A stretch of DNA of 64,000 nucleotides from Rhea pennata (Eukaryota > Chordata > Aves > Rheiformes > Rheidae): contig NC_084682.1 of assembly GCF_028389875.1 (NCBI RefSeq), forward strand, positions 7,574,001 through 7,638,000, written 5' to 3'. The first letter of the stretch is position 1, and the number at the start of each line of letters is the position of its first letter. The translations under genes and the position numbers were made by a program. Under the pieces are notes generated by a model, which was given only the letters and a program-made list of their open reading frames with translations, was not told where the DNA came from and ran no database searches. Below, piece by piece: positions 1 through 11,882 of the stretch.

Positions 1-1549
1 CCCTTCGCCAGCAGCCACAGTCCGGCAGAAGGGGAGACTCTAGAAGCCTGTTGTCCTTCCCAGGGGACTCAGAGGCTACTTGCTCAGGGGCTCCATTCCT
101 CATGCAAAATCCTCATTGCCTAAATTGGACCCATTTCCACAGGTGGTTGAGGCAGGATAAGGGCACCAAATCCACTGTCCTCTCTTGGTGTTCCTGGACA
201 GACACGACAGGGAGTTCCCTTCTGAGGTCCTTTTTGCAGGCCTTTTCCTGCAGTAGGCATCAAAGGTGACCTCTCTATTTGGCTGAAGACATTAGAGAGG
301 CCTGCCATATGCCTTCAAGGGATTCAAGCCTATTCTCCCCAGCCAGCAGTGAAGGACACCCAGACACCAGGTTTGGGGCATCCCCATCAGGCCCCTCAAC
401 GGGTCAGCCTACAATCACTGGCCAAGACACTGGTGGCAGCTGCGCTCTCTTTTCTGAGAAGGAAGTCCAGGAAATATTTTCCAAACTCTCCAAAATCAAA
501 AGATCAGAAGATTTGGGTTGTTGTTCCCCCGTCTCCAATTCATGAGAAACCTTTCTCATCTACCTCCCTCACCTCCTGTTCTGCATGTACATGTTGTCTC
601 CTTGAGCTCCCAGCTAGGACCAAATTCACAGTTCTGCCAACCTGCAAGTCTCGCAGGCTGGAGGTGATCTCCTAGAGCCCCATCTTCTGGGGTCACATGG
701 TTATATGGGCATCTTGCTCTCTTCTTTTAAAAGGAGCATGTGTTTAACCGTCACCATTGCAAGTAAATGCCTGAGAGTGTAAGATAGGTCTCAGCAGCCC
801 TGAAAGCAACTGAAAAAGAATCCCCAAAATACTGGGTTTCCTCATCTTGTGAATTCTTAGGCTCGTCCAACAAGCTGAGGAGTCTGGTGCGCTTTTGGAT
901 TTGAACAAGTTGAACCTATGATCAGGAGGATTTTTACCCGTGCTTTCAGTGGAGGCAGCAGTTGCTTCCCTGTTCTTCCTACTGGATTGCTTATTCCCTT
1001 TAATGTGGTGCTTTGTGTTTTAACTTGATACAAAGCAGACTGCAGGTACAACTGTCACTGGTTACCCATCTGCTATTACTTTCTTCTATGGGTTCAATAA
1101 TTAGCAATTAGGCATTTACTTTTTATTTCCCAGTAGCAGTGAAGTTATAATTAATCTGCTCACAAATGCAAGAGTTTCAAAGGTGCCTTTTAAACTTTGA
1201 AAAACTCTCAGCCATCCTGGCTATCTAGCCAGGAATGTGGCTTACGAATAATCACCTTCAAAACTGAAGCAAGATCCAAATCCAGACTTTGAACACCACA
1301 GATGAAGCCTCCCTAAATGCAAAAACACAAGCATAAAGCCAGCATTCTAAAGAAGTTCTCCGCTCTGTTCATGGACATATTTCTCTGGCCATTTGGGTAG
1401 AATCTAAAACAGCTTTTTTTTCAATGTCTGCATTGCTACTGTAACGTGTTTTGATTGGTTTGGCAGTAGCAAGCTATGCGCTTGTGCTGATTCGAGGAAC
1501 AGAAAACATAGCCAGCTTATGCAAGGAAACAGCCATAACATAAGAAAGG
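1..1549. other. Upstream non-coding stretch, no supported gene
   Basis: No open frame here is flanked by convincing splice sites or resembles a protein family I recognise. Short open frames on both strands in the first 700 bases lack coding character. An inverted CCAAT box (ATTGG) lies at about 1454-1458 and may belong to the promoter of the small gene that follows. Confidence 0.5.
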
Positions 1550-1566
1550 CTAATTATAACATTCCA
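1550..1566 (+). promoter_or_regulatory. MEF2-like site abutting an M-CAT-like site
   Basis: The ten bases at 1550-1559 (CTAATTATAA) fit the MEF2 consensus YTAWWWWTAR exactly. They are followed at once by CATTCCA at 1560-1566, which fits the TEAD-binding M-CAT core. The pair ends 56 bases before the ATG of the candidate small membrane protein. The AT-rich half could also work as a TATA-like box. Paired MEF2 and TEAD motifs are typical of striated-muscle promoters, so muscle expression is an inference. Single motif matches also occur by chance. Confidence 0.35.
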
Positions 1567-1622
1567 CGAAAGAGAATTTCTGCTCTCTTATTTGCTAGGA
1601 AAAGAAGCTCCTTTTAACCTTC

Positions 1623-2874
1623 ATGATGGTCCTGCTGTCTCTGGTGATACTCACCATGCTCACGGTAAGCCCAGCCCCTGGATGGGTCAGGCTGATCAAA
1701 GCCATTCTCACATCAACATCCGATGTGACATCTGCATCTACTACAGCTACCTGCATCGACGTGGATAGTACCTAGAGCAGCTGCTGCCAAATCTCTGTTT
1801 TACAGCAGGCAGCTGGATCGGGGGGGAAGCTGGGGAAAATAAGCAGCCCACAAATCTGCAGAAAATGCAGAGCCTCCAGGGTAAAAAGAAAAAAAAAAGC
1901 TTCCCTTTTCAACTATCTAGAAAGTACAGAGAGAGAAACTAATTTGTATGTAATACACCATTGCTAGGAAATACGTTGGTGATTTACAAGAAGGGCCTGG
2001 TGCAACATAAAGAAGTCATAAGCTGAAAAATAGGCATCTTTTTGCTGACAGGAGGAATTGTCGGAGGCTGCTCTGTTTCTCAGGACACTAGTTGCTGTTG
2101 TGAGCCATTAACTGGATTATAATGAACTACAGGTTTCCCCTGTTGTTTGTTGAGCTAAAGCACCAGGCGTTTATGAGTTTCTTTCTAGCTGTCGTCTGCA
2201 TTTTGGAGAGAACAGCTCAGCACAAAGGATGCTTTGCCTGCAGCAGGATCGGGAAGGGAAGGAAAAGCTGTGGCTTGTAGACAGCGCGGAGCAGTGCTGT
2301 GCTTGTGGGAACCAAACGCTGTTCCCAGGTACCACCTCACTGTTGGTTTACATGGGCAACGCACCAGCTCTGGGAGCTGTGTCTTCAGGGGGCAGGCTGC
2401 AATGCCATTCCAGGGGCAAGGAGTATTTGCAGGAGTGGATGAGATTCAGGCTAATCCCTCAAACAAAACACAAATCTTGATAGCCGTCAGCAATCTCATT
2501 AGACACTTCAAAACTTGACAGGGACAGAGAAGAGGAAATACTCACAGCTCTCCACAAAGCTCAGTTCATACATGCAAACCAAGAACCAGCCTAAACCATT
2601 AAGATTGAGGAGGGATGGCCTCCTAGAGAAATTAAATACCAGGTTCTTCTATTTATACTGTCCTTGCAGCAGCTTGTGGGTACTTGGGCAATGCTCAGCC
2701 AACAGCAAATACAGTGGAAAGGCAGCAGGACTGGTCCCCATGCCATACCCAAACTGTGATTCAGCAGCACTATTCAGCTCCATGGATGGTCTGCTGTCGC
2801 AGGGAATAAGGGCTGACACGTTCTTGGATGTATGCTTTTTTGGATTGGTTTTCCAGTCCCATTCTAACCCTCTG

Positions 2875-2915
<41 letters not shown>

Positions 2916-3140
2916 GGCGTATATTCTTCCTGTGAAACATTATGCCTGATTCTCTTCTCACCCTGTGAGTGTGAGCCAGGCAAATCTCTCACACGGAGTG
3001 GGAGACTCATCCTCACTCCATCCCACAATCTCCTTTCCTTACAGTGGATTACTCTGCTCTTTCTGCTGCTCCTGAACTCCAAGTACCTGGTGCGACCGCC
3101 TGCAATGAGGGATTCCAGAGAAAAGAAGCAGCAGTGCTGA
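1623..3140 (+). CDS. Candidate two-exon small membrane protein (45 aa)
   Basis: Exon 1 (1623-1664) begins with two ATG codons, encodes 14 mostly hydrophobic residues (MMVLLSLVILTMLT) and ends at a GTAAGC donor. Exon 2 (3045-3140) follows a TTTCCTTACAG acceptor and continues in phase 0 (WITLLFLLLLNSKYLV...). It ends in a basic, polar tail (REKKQQC) and a TGA stop. The joined product is 45 residues: one hydrophobic helix at about residues 3-24, then a positively charged tail. That layout suits a small single-pass membrane protein or micropeptide. The 1380-base intron carries a 36-T homopolymer. Possible poly(A) signals are ATTAAA at 3738 and AATAAA at 4996. I do not recognise the protein. It does not resemble sarcolipin, phospholamban, myoregulin, DWORF or myomixer as I recall them. 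CTG-rich DNA can imitate a hydrophobic peptide, so this is a candidate only. Confidence 0.35.
2879..2914. repeat. Poly-T homopolymer (36 T)
   Basis: An uninterrupted run of 36 T lies in the intron of the candidate small gene, about 130 bases before its acceptor. No SINE or LINE body is recognisable on either side, so it may be the tail of an unrecognised minus-strand retroelement or simple slippage. It is too far from the acceptor to be its polypyrimidine tract. Confidence 0.9.
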
Positions 3141-6100
3141 TTCTAAAAAGTACATTCCCTAGTGACAGCTCAGGACCATGATTTCCCTCCTTCCTCATGA
3201 CCCAGAGTGCTCCCATGAGATCACAGGACCAGGAACCTGTCCTCCTCATGCACATGAATCTGTGTTGGGATCCCAGCAATCTGAAAGGCCTGTGAGAAGG
3301 CTGAATCAGGCCACCACCAGCTGTGCTTAGTTTTCCGTAGAGAAAATCAGCCCTTCAGTCCTCCCTCAACTCCACAGGGCCAAACTCAATATAAGAACTG
3401 GATTTTCAGTGGTATTTGCACATATCTGAAGGGGGCTTTGACCAGGGCTTACCATGATGATTTCAGCTAATACTGGTCAGTAGAAAGGTACTTTTGGAGT
3501 TGGAGCTGATTCAGGATAGCTCTTGCATCCAAAACAAAATGGGCTTCCATAGCCTTAGGAGAAAGGGAAAGACCTAATCATAGTATGAGACCATATATGT
3601 TTCACCTCCTGTCCAGGTGCATAAATTCTGCCTTGGTGCAGCTGGACACATGGCCCAGAGCATCTTACTGGTTAGCTTTTGTCTCATTTGATAATTATTT
3701 TCTATTTTTAACACATACTCTGACAGCTCTACACACCATTAAAAGCAAAGGGAAGGAAAAGGCAGTGGAAACAGCAGCTGCAGCCTCCAGAAAGGAATGG
3801 CATTTGCACACGGCTGCAGCAAGATGGAGTTCAGCAAAAGGTACCCATCCCCTTCCTAAACAAAATCACCTTTGTTTGTTCCAGTAATCTGTTTCCTGAC
3901 AGAAATGTGCTGCAGAAACCACCGCAGCCAGGTGAGAAAGAGCAGCTCAAGGACACCACATTAAAGGAGGCTCTCAGAAGGGCCAGCTGATCTGTGCTGC
4001 CCAGCTGGGATCCGGAGCGGCAGCACAGCAGCTGCAGTCCTTAGGGGGAAGGAGGAGATGGGACCCTTGAGTAGCTGCCTCCCTTCTGATCACCCAACCA
4101 GCAGACAGTCTCTGCTAAGGCACTGGATATGGGCTGTTGCATGGGAAGCACAGAAGAACCTCTTCCTAAAAGCACCTTAAGGCACACAAAGAGACACTGC
4201 ACAGTCAACGCCCCTAGGGAATTTCAGCTGTTTACTGAATGTGTCTAAGCTAGGCAGCTATTTATCTGTGGGACCTGAGTACCCAAAGACCACTGACGAC
4301 AGCAGAGAGGGTGAAAGTTTCAGGTTCTTTTCCTTGCACAACATGAGCAGGGCTGAATCTTAAGATGGTGCCCTGGAACAGCCTGGAGACAAAACTACTG
4401 CCCTGCTGCTAGTTAAAACCTGTGTTTGCACTGCACAACTGCAAATCATTACTGCTAGGGTATGCCTGTAATTCCTTCACTTTTCTGCATCCCCTTTCAT
4501 GACATTACTTCTCCTTGGGGCAAAATTTCAAGCAGGCTCCAGGCAACAGGATCCCATGGGACAACAAACACATATGACATGTCCGTTGGGACTAGCACAC
4601 AGTGCACGTTTCCGTTTAGGTCTGCGGCGATGGTGAATGCAGACAGCCTGCTTTTGCTGAAACATTACTTATTTTAAACAGGACTGCTTACGTCACAGGA
4701 TTAGAGATTTTTAGTAAAAACCATATAACCCAAACCTCTCTGAGGTTTATGATGTAGGAAGTGCTGACCCATATGGGAATATACAGTCTAAGGTAGGCAG
4801 TGGTGGACGCTGCTGCTTTCCACATGTGAGAATCTGTATGGGGCAGAGATGCCATGTCTGAGCCACCTTGCTCATACATGTTCATACAAAGATGGCTCTG
4901 ATCTTCCACAAAGATCTAGAAAAGCAACCATTTGTTCCAGAGAGACCTTGAAGATTCTAAGTTTACACACTCTCCAAACAAAACTTGATATTAATAATAA
5001 AAAAAAAGGTTGCATAATCTTCCCCCAAATAACTGAGTTTTACCAGCATCTCATTATAATCCCTGGCCCTTCCTTCTGTCTCCTGGGGATGAACCCGGTT
5101 TTAATGAGCCATTTTCAGGAAGCAGAGTGGGTTTTTGCTTTTTCAGCTGCCACATAGTTCAGTATACACTAGGTGGCACACATTTTCAGGAAGAAACACT
5201 TGATGCAGCTCCAGCAGGATTTAGTTTGGGAAGAGACCAAAGCCTAGCTGTTCCCAGCCCACGGGTCAAAGACTAACACAACAGACTGGGTAATTAAAGC
5301 AATTGGCAAACAAGCCTAATCCAAAGTCGGGAATGTACGCTGCTAGTCAGCCACAAAGCAACAAACAAACAAGAAAACAAAAACAAAAACAACAGAGGTA
5401 GGGAAAGCCACTAAGAAAGAGAGAAGGGAAAATGCTTTCTGTAATTAGCACTCTGGAGCTAATGTCAAGGTCAGACCGGCTAGAGCAGGAAAGATGAGCA
5501 CACGACTGCAGAATCCCCGAGGACTCAACACTGGCAGTTCCTTGGCTGCATTCCTCTAGCTCTATAAAGGTAGATACAAATTTCCCCAGAGAATAAATGA
5601 AAAACACGAGGCACAGAAAGGTTAACAGATGTTGATTCTCCTCCTACCGTCCCACTGGCATAGTATGTAACCTCAGGCAGGTCTCTGACACTGCAGCTGC
5701 CAAATTCTGTCTCCACTGGGAAGTCTCTGTTTTGAAAAGTGCCTTGCTGAACTTCTAAGGCTCTCCTACAGATCTGCATCAGCCTCTGACTTCAGCGGGA
5801 GCTCTGAATGTTTGGATCTTCGACAATATCCCAAGTTCAGTACCCTGAGCAGTAGCCACTACTAAAACATTTCACTTAAGCAGCTCGAACATCAAGTAAA
5901 TCAAGCATCGGCAAGGAGAGAACACCAGATCCTTAGACTGCAGGCTGGCACCATGCCACATCCCTGGCACTGAAGGGCACCCTGGGCATCTCCCGTCACA
6001 GCGAGGGACAGAGGACATGCCCTCTTCCGCAGCTAAAGCGATTGCTGTTTCCAATGCGTCAGAAAGCAAGGTCACACAGTAAAAGAGGAATTTCCATAAC

Positions 6101-9100
6101 AGATCAAATCTGTGGTTTGTCTAATCAGTCCCTGACAGGAACCAGCACCAGCTGCTACAGAGAGAAATAAAAAGAAATGTCACCTATTACACTCTGCCTG
6201 CAGATGAATTTCTTCCTAATTCCTGTCACTTTGGGTTTGTCTGCTCAGGGAAATTAATCTGAAATCAAGTAGGCTGTGAATTTAGAGTGTCACAGCAATC
6301 CGAGAATAGCTTGGTCAGACGGTTTTCTAAGTGGTTGGGTTACTTCCCAAAGCACAAGGCTAACCCTAGCAATTTAACTGAGCCTGAAGCATGAAGTTTT
6401 ACATACATTAGTGTAGAACTTTGAGTCAAAAACCTGTGAGATGGAGCGATCATAGCGAAATTAATTCAACAAACTTGCAGCCTTGCTGCAAGAAAAGAAA
6501 TAGAGACAAGAAAATTATTTAGATAGTTACCCCAGGGTCTAGATTGCTCAGACAGAAGATGATCCCGTGTTGGAAGACTTACTGTTTTACATACTGATTT
6601 GGGGAACATGCAGACAAGGTCATTTGAGTGCATGTGCAAAGGAAGTAAGGCAGCTAGATGAAAAAAATGCATAAAGAACTGTGTTAAACTCTGGATTGTT
6701 AGGGTACAAACTATATTGAACATTTCTGGAGCAGTGAGGACTATGAAGTCTGCATCCACGTGAACAGTGTCCTCGGTGTCCAGTTCTCTTTGTGGACTCT
6801 GTGGGGGACGTTTCAAGCTTAAGGAACACACAGCTTCTTTGCAGACACTCTCATACAAAATAGTTGAGGGAATTTGCTCAGTGAGATCTGAAATTCACAA
6901 ACAGTTTATCAGACCCAGAATTCATACTGTATATGATACCCGGGCTCTGCTTCCAGAGTACTTGAACTGCCATGGTATAAAAGTGTGGCTTGTACAAGTG
7001 AAGAAATGCTGTGAGAAAAGGACGACTGAGATCCAGCAAAGAGCTTGTGTTGCCAAGGCGCTCAATAGCTCAGCAGCTTTGTGCGCATTACAGAGCTTCC
7101 TGGCTATTCTGCTGCAGGATGTTCTAGTAGATCAGCTAACGAATCTCTACCTTCTCCCAATAGCTCAGCCAGCGCACTTGTAGCTTGTTCCTACAGCTCA
7201 CCCAACATCTCTCTAGTTTATTCTAATCACATACAGACCATGTCCCTTTGCCAATAACCACACCCAATGCCCTGTTCTGCTCTTTAACCTGCCAATGCCC
7301 TGCAGACCTCATCCGTAACATCTGCCAGACCCTGGGGGTCCAAAGCGCTCATCCAGCTCCGTACATTTTAGCTGACACCCCTCAGTCCTTATCTGCAGCA
7401 TATCTTAATATTCTAGTCATGCCTTACTATCTCAGATGTGTAGCTCTGCCAGTGGCCCACAGGCTTAATACAATATATTCTTACCCTTCTTAATTCTCTC
7501 CTGAAAACTTTTTCCTATTTAGGATCAGAGGATATTTAATGCCTGTGCACCTCTGCAACCATACAAATAAGAGTCTGTTCACTGCATGGTTTTATAAAGC
7601 ATACCTATCCTTTTTCAGGCCCATGTGTTCCTGGATATAAAGGAAAGAAAACTTAATACTGCTCTTCTGGTTCCTTATTATAGCTGCAGGGAGACATGAA
7701 TTCTAAGCATCTATGCCGTAAATGTGGAACTTATTGCTTAAATAGACACATTACAAGCCCACTATCAATCACATTTGGCAATTATTAGTACTTTGTGAGT
7801 ATTTTGAATTCAAGTATGTGACAGTCTCATCTATCCTGGAACAGATAAATCTATGCACATTTGCATACAAGGCTAAATTGCAGGGAGCTACAGCTCAGGA
7901 GAATTTTTATTTAAGTAGCAATTTTAACATGCTCAGCACTATGCATGTAAGATCTGTAACCAGAAAACTGACCCAACATTAGTGCTGGAAAGATGCATTC
8001 CAGGTATCTAACCTAGGAAATAAAATTTTACAATACTGTTCCATGTCCATCGTGTAGAGCAGCTCTATACAGCACTTTTCCTATAATTACTGATTCCAGA
8101 CAGAATTTATTCTATAAGCTTTTTTTTTCCAAGCATGAGTGTGTTCATAATGGAGACAGCATTTCTACTACATAACAGTGGCAGTACTGGTACAGGCCAA
8201 CAGGGAAATAGGATTCCTACAGGGTAATAGCAGCAGTACTGGTACAGGCCAACAGGGAATCTTTTCAAGACATTATTGAATTAAAAGTGTGTAATTATGA
8301 GAAATACTATTCTGTCAGATGGTGGTCACAAATCTTAATTAGCCCATGCTCCAGAAAGACTGATGGTAAAATTGAACTGGAGGAAATGAACAAAATTTAT
8401 TCAAATTGAGAAAATGAGTGGATGGCAGATGATATTGAATTATGTACCTGAAAAACACAACAGGGAGACATTTGGTACATCAAGATACACTATATCCCAG
8501 CACAGATGAATCAGTACTGCCAGCTGTAAAGTCCAGAAAAGTTTAAAGTCCAGAAAGGTTTGATAAGGATTGGCAAATGCTTCCCGATTCTGAAATATCT
8601 TGCTGATCCTACCTGTAATGCTACATCTAGAAATAATCTACCTATCAGCAAGGGGTTCCAGAACTAATAATTAATGTGTTCTCTAAATAAATGCATATGT
8701 CTTACAAGAGGTTTGATCAAGATTAAACAGGCAGCTCTCTGATAGAGCAAAATAGTACTCTATTGTTAGAGATCTGCTGTGCAAATGTATTATATTTAAT
8801 GATTCTCATTCTGTGCTTAAACAACCGTCATTAATCTCCAGGGAGTTATTTCTGATTTACATGAATGTAAATGAAACAAAAAAATAACCTCTCCTCAAGG
8901 ACATTGTTGAGCAGCTGATCAATCTCTCAGCTGAATTTGGTTTTAGGTAGTTACAACCTCCCTAAGAATCATGAGCCATCTTCAAAGTGAATTAGTGCCT
9001 AGAAAGCAGTGCCTAAAGTCTACACCTAGAAGCACTAAGCAGCGTTCCTAGCTGTAACTCTATAGAGACATAGATATCATATGTATTCATGTTTATATAC

Positions 9101-10829
9101 ATACCTACAGTGTATCTGTGTGTTCTACTCAACTGTGATCATGAAGTTAACAAGACTAGGAACACAGGACTAGGAACACAAGTGTACCTGCCATTTCTCT
9201 AAAAAGAACAAATTCTTTATTCTAGCATCCAAGTTATCCTAGGATCTGAGGCAGAAGGAGACCCCAATCCAACATGTTCCATGGAAACTATGACCACTGC
9301 AAGACATTCATCTCTGGCAATGAGCAACAACGCACACTACACCGTTATTCTGATGCAATTTGCTTCGCACAAAGCAAAATAGCAGATAAGCGATACAAGA
9401 AACATAGAAAAAAGCAGCTGCCAGGCTACTCAACTTCAGATTTATATTCTCCTCAAGATCTGAAGTTTGAAGTTTTGACAGCCTCCCAAACTTCTCCAGT
9501 TGTTTTGCAATTCTGCAGGTGTGCACTCAACACTTGGCAAATCTACAAAGCATTTCAAATCTTTCCCAGCCCTGTACACCTTTCCCATCACTGAGATCAA
9601 AATTTGACCCTTGCTAAATCCAAAGGGGAGGGAGAACAGAGAAAGCAAAGCTTTAGAAGAGAGCTAAAGCTACATATCAATTGCTAAGCAACAGCTCCAG
9701 TATCTTTCTTGTTATATATGACAAAAAGATTTCAACAAAAGGCATCAAAATAAAAATCTTCAAAGTCACAAAAGTAAGGAAGAGTGAGGTCATTTTATCT
9801 CCTGCTCTTTCTCACTAATCCTGGATTTTCTCTGCAAAAGTACTTGATTTAGATTGTCCCAGAATTTTCAGCACAGAGAACTGACAACTTCCCTTTGCTT
9901 CTCTCCATGTTTTCAGATCTTTTAAAGACTCAAATCTCATTCTCTCTTTGTTGCTCACCTTTACAGCAATATACAAAAAGGTCCTTTAATCCAGCAGGTG
10001 ATTCTCTTTTTCTGTTGCTTTTATAATCCTCCCTTTATCACCTGCAGGCACAAATGCAATGATTAGTGCTCCCTGGATGCTGGTTATGAAGCTCTGCTTC
10101 TTGTTCAGTCCTATTAGGCCCATTTCATATTAGAAGTGTTACAGAATTAAGCAATGCAGAAAATTTAACAGACATTCAGGATAAAGCTGTATATATAAAT
10201 CTTCTTAAGGACCCTAAATTATTGATAACCAAAGTACAATTTCTATTTTATGAGACTTTCTGTTCTCTCCCACACAAAAGCATCAGATCTCCGATGTTTG
10301 TCTTTAATCATAGAGATAACTAGTAAGGCAGGTTGTTTCTATCATTATGCTTGAATAATAAAATCCACACCATTTAACTGAATAAAACAGCTTTTCTCCA
10401 GACCATCTCTGGAAATACAGTACAAGGACTGACTACATTTTTCTCTCTTTGTCAGTAAGAGGTGTAAACAAGGAAAGAGAAGAAGCACAAAGAGAACCTG
10501 AACGGAGCTGATGGACAGATACGTGTGGTTCTTTCAGGTGGGAAGAGACGCAGAAGTGGAGGTTCTTGGGCTAAGGAAGATGAAACAATGCAGAAGAGCA
10601 GAGTTGTCCTACTTGAACAGACGAACAGAAGGAGAAAGGAATAAAGATTTCTGGATCAGTGATACAAGAGCCCTTTGTACTGTATGCGCTGCATAAAGAG
10701 GCCTTCAGCTAGGAAAGAGTAGCCTGCTACAGAGGTGCTGCAACCAGAGCACGCCTTGCGCAAGGGGTTTTGCTCCCAGCTCCTAATAAAAGGAGAGAAG
10801 TACGTGGGTCAAGCACAACAGCCACTCTC
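3141..10829. other. Long AT-richer spacer without a supported gene
   Basis: This stretch runs from the candidate small gene to the DTX2 CpG island. Open frames on both strands are short, lack splice context and resemble no family I know. Visible content is a 52-bp-period duplication near 8.2 kb, a 14-base direct repeat (ACTAGGAACACAGG/AG type) near 9155-9180 and scattered A/T runs. A conserved enhancer cannot be excluded by eye. Confidence 0.5.
8181..8259. repeat. Short tandem duplication, period 52 bp
   Basis: A 27-base segment beginning GCAGTACTGGTACAGG occurs at 8181-8207 and again, identical, at 8233-8259. The 25 bases between copies are unique. This is a local duplication with no coding potential. 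Confidence 0.85.
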
Positions 10830-11420
10830 GGCTTCTCAAACACTGCTCTGCGGCGTAACGCAGGCTCCGGCGCGATTATAAAGCTCCTCTCAGCCACGTT
10901 AAGGACTGTTAAGAAAGAACAAAAGTGGTCACAAAGCCCGAAAAGGCAAATAAGCTTCAGTCCACGTACGCCGCTGCACGGCAAGGTTGTCCAATCCTGC
11001 AGCGCGGGGTTCTCAGAGCGGCAGCGCACACGCGGTGCGCGCGATTTAGCGCACACACCGAGCCGCCGGCCGCCTGCTCCGGCGCAGCCGGGCCCGCGCG
11101 GGCGGCCACCCCCGGCCCGCTCGCCGCCCCCGGCCCGCTGCAGCCTCCAGCCCCAGCGGCCTCGCAGCAGCGACCGCCCGGTCCCGGCTCCGGCACACGG
11201 GCTGCTGCGCACGGACAGGCGTGCGCGCGCGCCGGCGCCCTTCCCGCTCCCTCACCCGCGCCCGCACACGCTTGCACACGCGCTCTTGCGCAGTCGCTCA
11301 CATCCTGTCACTTATTCCCACACCACCGCGGACACGCTCGTCCCCTCCCTGCACAGCTACCCGCCCGCTCACCACCACACACACGCCCTCACAGCCCCTC
11401 CGGACACGCGCCTGCCCCGT

Positions 11421-11755
11421 GACACGCGCGCTCCCGTCGCAGCCGCGCACACCCGCACGCTCCCTTGTCACACACACACACACACGCTCTCACACCCCCT
11501 CCTGACACACGTACTGTCTCACACATACACACACACGCACGCACACACACACACACGCTCTCACACCCCCCCGACACGCGCGCTCCCGTCGCAGCCGCGC
11601 ACCCGCGCGCTCCCTGTCACACACACACGCTCTCACACCCCCTCCTGACACACGCACTCTGTCTCACACACACACACACACGCTCTCACACCCCCCCGAC
11701 ACGCGCGCTCCCGTCGCAGCCGCGCGCACCCGCGCGCTCCCTCTCGCGCACGCGC
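11421..11755. repeat. Promoter minisatellite with embedded CA repeats
   Basis: A compound unit starts GACACGCGCGCTCCCGTCGC at 11421, 11573 and 11698, giving spacings of 152 and 125 bases and a partial third copy to about 11755. Each unit has a CpG-rich half followed by CACACA runs and a CTCTCACACCCCC motif. Length differences come mainly from the CA tract. The array ends about 20 bases before the putative core promoter. Long open frames across it are by-products of low complexity. Confidence 0.85.
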
Positions 11756-11776
11756 ACTCGCGCCCCCTCCCCCCGC

Positions 11777-11790
11777 ACTACATCCCCCAG
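11777..11790 (+). promoter_or_regulatory. ZNF143/SBS-like promoter element
   Basis: ACTACATCCCCCAG closely resembles the ZNF143 (Staf) consensus ACTACAATTCCCAG, which is common just upstream of CpG-island start sites. Its position 14 bases before an NRF1 site supports a core promoter here. Confidence 0.55.
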
Positions 11791-11882
11791 GCGGCCCCGC
11801 GCCGCGCATGCGCGCTGCTGCCGCGCCGCCGCCGGCCGGGAAGTGGCTGCCCCGCCAGCAACGGCCGCCGCCGGGAGTCACG
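11790..11882 (+). other. DTX2 putative non-coding exon 1
   Basis: A consensus donor (ACG|GTGAGG) lies at 11882/11883, just downstream of the ZNF143 and NRF1 motifs. This is the natural 5' leader exon to splice to the acceptor at 18370/18371. The start site is not visible and 11790 is only a nominal left edge. A second donor-like GTGAGC near 12546 could define a longer or alternative first exon. Confidence 0.5.
11804..11813. promoter_or_regulatory. NRF1 palindrome GCGCATGCGC
   Basis: This is a perfect copy of the palindromic NRF1 core. NRF1 sites mark core promoters of housekeeping-type genes. The embedded ATG would also start an upstream open frame if transcription begins before it. Confidence 0.6.

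Noticed and set aside
2515-2949. 144-codon + strand frame ending in poly-Phe
   Set aside because: It is made partly by the poly-T run, lacks splice context and lies in the intron of the candidate small gene.
7040-7500. Region with repeated AGCTCA/CAGCTC-type phrases suggesting an old repeat
   Set aside because: No terminal repeats, target-site duplication, coding remnant or family signature could be recognised.
1-11000. ZP3 or SSC4D, the genes expected upstream of DTX2 by human synteny
   Set aside because: No zona pellucida or SRCR cysteine patterns appear on either strand here. The neighbour probably lies outside the window or was moved.
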